64,000 bases of DNA, taken from Brachybacterium alimentarium (GTDB lineage: Bacteria > Actinomycetota > Actinomycetes > Actinomycetales > Dermabacteraceae). Positions 59,399 through 64,000 of the stretch are shown here, in pieces. The position numbers and the translations under genes are program-made. The stretch lies in assembly GCF_002332425.1 (NCBI RefSeq), contig NZ_NRGS01000002.1, positions 118,866 to 182,865 of the forward strand, in the 5' to 3' direction. The notes under the pieces are model-generated. The model was not told the origin of the DNA, did not search any database, and saw only the letters and a program-made list of their open reading frames with translations. How positions within the stretch are numbered: the stretch's first letter is position 1; each line of letters starts with the position of its first letter.

Positions 59399-60667
59399 AT
59401 GAAATCGGCGTCACGTCCGGACCAACCATCGCTTCTCACAGCCGCAATGAGCCCATATGTCACCGCCGCTCGGACGGTAACAGCCTCCCCCGCCACCCGC
59501 AACCTGGCGTTGGTCACGGGAATCAACGCGATCGGGAATGGTCTTTTCGCGAGCATCAACATCCTCTACTACACGCAGCATTTGGGATTCTCGGTCAGTT
59601 TCGTGTCGGCTGTTCTGTTCGGGGCTACCGTGCTCGCCATCAGCGGCGACCTGATCAGCGGCCGCGTGTCTGACGCCTCGAGCCCGAAGAAGGTGTTCGT
59701 CTCGGGCCTGATCCTCTCGGCAGCAGCGACGCTCCTTCTGCTGATTGCCGAGACGAGTCTGTTGTTCATCGTGACGCTGTGCCTGATCGCCTTGGGGCAA
59801 GGCTTGTGCATGTCCTCGAACACTGCTCTGATCCGACGGATCGCCCGAGAGGATCCCGCGCTGACCCGCGCGTCCCTCAGATCCCTGCTGACCATCGGGA
59901 CATCACTGGGAGCACTGGGGGCCGGCGTCGTCCTGGCGAACGGGGCCCCAGCCGCTTTCACGATCCGCATCCTCATCAACGCCATGTCGTTCGTGATCGC
60001 CGCAGCTCTGCTGACCAGGGTCTCGGTGCCCCTCGCGAATGGCCCCTCCGGCAGCAGGCCTCGGCCGACGATCCGCGATACTCGCTTCACCACATTCGCG
60101 GTATCCAACGGCATCATCAACATCTACCTGCACGCGCTCCCGTTCGCGCTGCCCCTCTGGATGGTGCGCAATCATCCCGACCTCGTCTGGGTCGTCGGCG
60201 TTTTCGTCGCAGCGAACTCCCTGCTGTGCGCCATGTTCCAGGTCCCGGCGAGCTCCGGCATCACCAGCCGAATCAGCGCCAGTCGGCGCCTGGTGCTGGG
60301 GGCCGTTCTGGTCGCGGCCTCATACGTCTTCTTCGCGTCGGGCTGGTCGACATCGACGACGCTCCTGGTCGTGGCGCTACTCCTTCTCCTCATCCTGCAG
60401 ACCGCCGGCGAGCTGTTCTACACCGCAGGAACGATGGAGCTGCTGTTCCGCCTGGCCCCCGAGGCGCAACAGGGCCAGTACGGCGCGTTCTACGGCATCA
60501 GCAATGGGCTGCTCGCTTCACTGGCACCGGCCGTCCTGGGGTTCGCGATCGGGACTGCCCACGGATGGGGATGGTGGGCGCTGGCGGGCGTCACCGTGCT
60601 TCTGGCGCTTCTGATCCGAGCTGCGGTCAGCACCGAATCAACGCCTCCAGCTGGCGAGTTCCGATGA
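59399..60667 (+). CDS. MFS transporter
   Basis: The 422-residue protein has about 12 membrane helices. The MFS loop 2-3 region reads ISGDLISGRVSDASSPKKVFV (Gly-Arg-x-Ser-Asp) and the halves are joined by a basic loop (GPSGSRPRPTIRDTR). The substrate is unknown; drug or metabolite export is typical. It is followed convergently by the metallo-beta-lactamase gene after 63 bases. It has its own leaderless promoter. Confidence 0.88.
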   Translation: MKSASRPDQPSLLTAAMSPYVTAARTVTASPATRNLALVTGINAIGNGLFASINILYYTQHLGFSVSFVSAVLFGATVLAISGDLISGRVSDASSPKKVFVSGLILSAAATLLLLIAETSLLFIVTLCLIALGQGLCMSSNTALIRRIAREDPALTRASLRSLLTIGTSLGALGAGVVLANGAPAAFTIRILINAMSFVIAAALLTRVSVPLANGPSGSRPRPTIRDTRFTTFAVSNGIINIYLHALPFALPLWMVRNHPDLVWVVGVFVAANSLLCAMFQVPASSGITSRISASRRLVLGAVLVAASYVFFASGWSTSTTLLVVALLLLLILQTAGELFYTAGTMELLFRLAPEAQQGQYGAFYGISNGLLASLAPAVLGFAIGTAHGWGWWALAGVTVLLALLIRAAVSTESTPPAGEFR

Positions 60668-60730
60668 CGGCGGGCCGCTGGTGAGCAGCCTCAGCAGGAT
60701 CCCGCACTTCTCTCGCGGTCAGCCCCGAAC

Positions 60731-61609
60731 TCAGCCGGGCATTCCGGCAGGTCCGGTGCGGTCGTCGTGCTCCCCGCCGGTCCACGCGGCGTGCCGAGCG
60801 GCGGAGGTCAGCACCGCGTCGCGAGCTCCCCCGAGGATCGCGCCCGCGAAGTTGCCGTAGAGACGATCGAAGGCGAAGCGTGCGGCGCCGTCTGCGACTC
60901 GAAGGGCGACCGCACCGGAGAGAGGGATCCGGTTCGGGTAGGAATACATGAACGTGGTGGTGCGTCCGTCGGGGTTCGGAGCGATCGTGTCGCCCGACAA
61001 CAGGACACCCTGGCCATCGGCACCGCCCCAGTGGACGACGGCGCTGCCGGGGAAGTGCCCTCCGAGCTGCGCTGCGACGACGCCGGGGAGCACCTCCTCC
61101 TCGCCGTCCCAGAGATGACGATGCGCGGGCGTGCGCCCGAGCCAGCCGGCGTCGGCCCGAGCGATCCAGACCGGCACATCGCCGAGGGCTGCGGACCATG
61201 CCGTCTGCAGGCCGAACATGTGCGGATGGCTCGGGATGATCGCTCGCATCGGTCCGAGCTTCGCGACCTCTTCGACGGCCGCGGCGGTGATCGCGGCCGG
61301 CACATCGACCATCACGCTGCCGTGGTCCGTGACCAGCACCTTCGCCTCCTGACCGATGCCGACCCCGCCATCGACCCGCAGCGCGAAGAGGCGTTCCTCG
61401 ACCTCGACGACGCTGATGCCGGCGCCCGCCTCTGCGGGTTGATGCCAGCGCTGCACGCCGTCGGGTGGAAGGTACTGCCTCTCGTCAGCGCAGACGGGGC
61501 ACACGGAGGGCAACGTCTCCGCGTCGTACTCGACGCCGCAGGTCGCACACTGGGTGATGCCCCGCAGCATGACGGGGAGCGACTCGTTCGTGATGAGTGG
61601 ATCGGTCAT
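60731..61609 (-). CDS. Metallo-beta-lactamase fold protein with N-terminal zinc ribbon
   Basis: The 292-residue protein opens with two Cys pairs (C21-x2-C24 and C37-x2-C40), a rubredoxin/zinc-ribbon knuckle. It then has a metallo-beta-lactamase fold: IIPSHPHMFG, GGHFPGSAVVHWGG and the metal-ligand LLSGDTI. The first His motif (normally HxHxD) is reduced to HPHMFG, so activity is uncertain. GAGGAG lies 6 bases before ATG 61609. Just upstream is a SoxR-type operator, so induction by redox stress is likely. Confidence 0.85.
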   Translation of the reverse strand: MTDPLITNESLPVMLRGITQCATCGVEYDAETLPSVCPVCADERQYLPPDGVQRWHQPAEAGAGISVVEVEERLFALRVDGGVGIGQEAKVLVTDHGSVMVDVPAAITAAAVEEVAKLGPMRAIIPSHPHMFGLQTAWSAALGDVPVWIARADAGWLGRTPAHRHLWDGEEEVLPGVVAAQLGGHFPGSAVVHWGGADGQGVLLSGDTIAPNPDGRTTTFMYSYPNRIPLSGAVALRVADGAARFAFDRLYGNFAGAILGGARDAVLTSAARHAAWTGGEHDDRTGPAGMPG

Positions 61610-61635
61610 GGTCATCTCCTCAGATGGATGAGGTG

Positions 61636-61666
61636 ATCCTCCACCCTCGAGCGCCCTTGAGGTCAA
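61636..61666 (-). promoter_or_regulatory. SoxR/MerR-type promoter of the metallo-beta-lactamase gene
   Basis: On the minus strand TTGACC (61666-61661) and GAGGAT (61641-61636) are separated by 19 bp. The spacer overlaps an 18-bp inverted repeat at 61662-61645, CCTCAAGGGCGCTCGAGG, with one mismatch. The overlong spacer and the CCTCAAG...GAGG dyad are hallmarks of MerR-family SoxR operators. Confidence 0.75.
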
Positions 61667-62271
61667 CCGGTGAGCGGTGGACGCGTCCGGGCGGCTCCGG
61701 CGCGACCTGCTCGAACATCGACGCGGGCAGACGCCATGTACCGCATGGAGCGTTGCGCGATCCTTCGACTGCCTGCCCGCCCGACGGTCGAGTGTCCATG
61801 ACGGGCCCTCCACCGGCATGGTCCGCGGAACTTAGAACATGACTCTGACCTGCGGTGGTCCACTGGTGAGCACGCTGGTCTCCACGTGGCGCCGACGCGG
61901 TGCGGCAGCGTGGCGTCGGCCGGCTGGGTTGGTACAGAGATGGCCGGCGCGAAGCATCCTCGGCCACGTCTGGACTCTCAGCCATTCGTGCGACGGTGCC
62001 CTTTTTTCCAGAGCGAGGCCGGCACTCTGCCCTCGGCCTGCCACCCTCAACCCGTGCGCAGTCGCTGAGAACGACCGTACGGGCCGACGTGCGTGAGTAT
62101 CGCCTGCGGCGGCCGTACTGTGAGCGTGGTTGTTCAGGCGATCGAAGCCCTCCAGAGTGGTCCTCACAGGACGCGCCCCATCCTTGTACGGGAGAGTCGG
62201 GGAGCTTTCGTCATGCCCGTATCTCGTCGTACCTCGGACGACTCCATGGTCACGCTTGCCGAACGCTGCGC
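61667..62271. other. Gene-poor region of mixed composition
   Basis: The 605-bp region between the SoxR-type promoter and the glycosyltransferase remnant shows no recognisable gene, hairpin or repeat. Base composition drops and fluctuates from about 61850 on (for example gcccttttttccag). This is consistent with a junction to acquired DNA. Confidence 0.4.
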
Positions 62272-63455
62272 TTATGCCTCGCGGCGCACGCTGAGGTTTC
62301 CCGCCGCTGTGGTGTACGGAAGCAATCCGTCCCTCGCCTTGGGCATCTGCACACCCGAACTCGCGATCCGCGTACGTCCCCATGTCGCAGAGCCACGGAC
62401 GAACGCGTAGAGATCTAGGGCGGAATTCCCTTCAATGGCCTTGAGCTCGGCAGCGGTGACGGTCCCCTCGATGACGAGACCACCACGGGTCTTTTTTGCC
62501 TGAGCGGGAACGCGACCGTACGCATCCCGTCCTCGACCGATCCAGCCGAGCATCACGTCACGCATATCGCCACCCATCTCCGAGGTCACCTTGAGTCGGA
62601 GGTGCAGGCCTTGTGCGGTCAATGAGACCGCGATCAGTTCCGCGTCGAGCTTCCGTGCCCGAAGAGTCGTCTTGCGTTTCTGGGCCTTCGCGAGCTGTTC
62701 TCCCCAGACCTTGGTGACGTTCGCCGGCGAGAAGTCGCGCGAACGCCGGATCGCGGCCTTCCGCATCCGGGCTCGCTGCCGGTTCGTCATGCCATGGAGC
62801 TTGATAAGCGCCTCTGCCATCCCCTCGATGTCCCCCGGCGGCACGAGGAAGCCGTCTACCCCATCGGTGACGACGTCGCTGGGGCCGAACTCGATGTCGT
62901 AGACGATCGGGATGCATCCTGCTGACATGGCTTCCAGAAGGGCGACCGGATGGCCTTCATAGCGACTGCTCATCAGTGTGAAGGATGCCGTGCCGAAGCT
63001 CGCCTTGGCGTTGGAGTCGTACCCCTTCCAGTCGACGACCTCGCTAAGCCCGAGCTTTGCCGCTTGCCTGGTGAGGCGACGGGTCAGCGGCCCGAGACCA
63101 AAAATGTCGACCTGGGTATGTATACCTTCGGCACGTGCACGTGCCAGAGCATCGAGTGCGTGGTCGAGTCGCTTCTGAGTCACCTGACGAGCCACGATGA
63201 CACCGCCAGACCGTTCTCGCTCGGCCGACGGTTTCGCGGCCGGATGGGCCAACATGTTGGGCGCGACGAAGCTGTTCTCGCTGACTAAGCCGGCTTCGAG
63301 GAATCCGGCCTGTTGACGGGCTGTCAGAATCGCGACTGCATCGAACCAGTCCAGGTGGGTGAGCATGCGCATGACGCTAGGGGCCACGCCACCGCGTTCG
63401 TTGGAACGCATCTGGAGGAGGTGGTGGTTAGGGACTGCCGCACCGATAGGTGACA
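62272..63455 (-). pseudogene. Glycosyltransferase family 4 gene truncated by an insertion sequence
   Basis: The remnant encodes about 395 residues of a GT4 enzyme (TagE-like poly(glycerol-phosphate) glucosyltransferase group). Motifs seen are VARQVTQKRLDHALDAL, VDIFGLGPLTRRL and the donor-site SSRYEGHPVALLEAMSAG, where the E-x7-E motif lies. GFLVPPGD and a C-terminal beta domain follow. The 5' end is lost: at about 63455 the frame runs into IS DNA (VGKPDQ). It would have made wall teichoic-acid-like or capsule sugars. GC content is lower than in the rest of the window. Confidence 0.75.
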
Positions 63456-63499
63456 TCTGATCTGGCTTGCCCACTGGGCGGCCTGGAAGGATGTGCACC

Positions 63500-63808
63500 A
63501 TGCCCGCTCCCTACCCCCAGGAGTTCCGCGACGATGTCGTGCGAGTGGCCCGTTCCCGCGAGGATGGCGTCACCATCGCGCAGATCGCGAAGGACTTCGG
63601 CGTCCACGAGATGACACTCCATAAATGGATGCGCCAAGCCGACGTCGAAGCCGGCGTCCGCCACGGCACCACCCGCGAGGACGCCGCCGAGACGCGAGAC
63701 CTCAAACGTCGCGTGCGCCTGCTCGAGCAGGAGAACGAGGTCCTGCGCCGCGCCGCCGCCTACCTCTCCCAGGCGAATCTGCCGGGAAAAGGTTCTACCC
63801 GCTCGTGA
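63500..63808 (+). CDS. IS3-family transposase OrfA
   Basis: The 102-residue protein is a full-length OrfA: a helix-turn-helix (DVVRVARSREDGVTIAQIA, FGVHEMTLHKWM; residues about 10-42) followed by a Glu/Arg/Leu coiled coil (RDLKRRVRLLEQENEVLRRAAAYL) that mediates dimerisation. GGAAGG lies upstream of ATG 63500. Near the end, G_GGA_AAA (63784-63790) is a -1 slippery heptamer in the correct phase to make an OrfAB fusion. Confidence 0.9.
   Translation: MPAPYPQEFRDDVVRVARSREDGVTIAQIAKDFGVHEMTLHKWMRQADVEAGVRHGTTREDAAETRDLKRRVRLLEQENEVLRRAAAYLSQANLPGKGSTRS
63784..63790 (+). promoter_or_regulatory. Slippery heptamer GGGAAAA for -1 frameshifting
   Basis: The OrfA codons here are CCG-GGA-AAA, so the site reads X_XXY_YYZ in phase. 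Slippage by -1 continues into KRFYPLVSELA of OrfB. Confidence 0.7.
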
Positions 63809-64000
63809 GCGAGCTCGCCGCTGAGAACATTCCCGTCGCGGTGTCCCTGCGGGTCCTGAAGCTCTCCCGCCAGCCCTACTACCGCTGGCTCAAACACCAG
63901 GTCACCGACGCCGAACTGGTCGAGGCTTACCGAGCCAACGCACTGCTGGACGCCCACCGCGACGACCCCGAGTACGGCTAGGGACTGATGCACGATCAGG
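63791..64000 (+). pseudogene. IS3-family transposase OrfB with in-frame stop, partial
   Basis: The -1 frame relative to OrfA reads KRFYPLVSELAAENIPVAVS and later HRDDPEYG, matching the HTH_21 part of OrfB. At 63979-63981 a TAG follows PEYG, where IS3 transposases usually continue YRxxHDE. Reading on gives GLMHDQ in the same frame. TACCGA has apparently become TAGGGA. A GTG at 63805 could start OrfB separately. The catalytic DDE core would lie beyond the stop and the window. Confidence 0.75.

Larger units (their letters stand above)
63456..64000 (+). mobile_element. IS3-family insertion sequence, left part
   Basis: The left end begins near 63456 (tgatctggcttgccc), followed by a typical IS3 orfA and an overlapping orfB in the -1 frame. 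The right end is beyond the window. It interrupts the glycosyltransferase gene on the opposite strand. The exact terminal repeat and target duplication cannot be set without the other end. Confidence 0.8.

Overview
The window is high-GC (about 70%) actinobacterial chromosome. Three things support this: the gene content, the many start codons placed directly behind a -10 box (leaderless transcripts), and the tiny actinobacterial ribosomal protein bS22. A Brachybacterium-like member of the Micrococcales is my best guess, but that is inference from gene style and cannot be confirmed without a search.

Layout. 1-3 kb: the end of a cytochrome c biogenesis locus (a secreted thioredoxin-like lipoprotein cut by the window edge and a histidine phosphatase), a MarR regulator divergent from YceI, a glutaredoxin-like protein and bS22. 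3-6.6 kb: two adjacent membrane-attached dynamin-like GTPases. 6.9-12.6 kb: an AcuC-type deacetylase divergent from a two-gene K+ uptake system (membrane subunit plus RCK regulator), then proC and a DUF368 lipid transporter. 12.9-18.2 kb: a very large protein with a degenerate superfamily 1 helicase core and a Vsr-like nuclease tail, with a small partner gene. 18.4-22.2 kb: a DeoR regulator, an MT0933-like small protein, a CopC-like exported protein and a nucleotidyltransferase-nitrilase fusion. 22.3-28 kb: tRNA-Arg(CCU), YibE/F, an S9 peptidase, SulP and a small membrane protein. 27.8-30.5 kb: thiM-thiE-thiD under a TPP riboswitch.

30.7-37.8 kb: a secreted lipoprotein, a Ca2+/H+ exchanger, a dienelactone hydrolase and a proVWX-like compatible-solute importer ending in a strong terminator. 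37.9-45.5 kb: a Gfo/Idh/MocA oxidoreductase, then a sugar locus made of a ROK repressor divergent from a binding protein, two permeases and a GH13 alpha-glucosidase. The ABC ATPase is not encoded here and is presumably shared from elsewhere. 45.5-57.7 kb: housekeeping and accessory single genes (DUF222-HNH nuclease, menG, xylulokinase, VOC protein, acyltransferase, APH-like kinase, GNAT, rarA, MmcQ/YjbR, TetR). 58-61.6 kb: a membrane protein, an MFS exporter, and a rubredoxin-like-knuckle metallo-beta-lactamase protein behind a SoxR-type promoter. 61.6-64 kb: lower-GC, horizontally acquired-looking DNA with a glycosyltransferase truncated by an IS3-family element whose orfB carries a stop codon.

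Most interesting points: the helicase-nuclease giant that lacks its ATPase residues, the SoxR-like operator with a 19-bp promoter spacer, the fused MobA-like/nitrilase protein, the programmed -1 frameshift signal in the IS, the decaying short tandem repeats behind many genes, and the 30-bp minisatellite inside xylulokinase.
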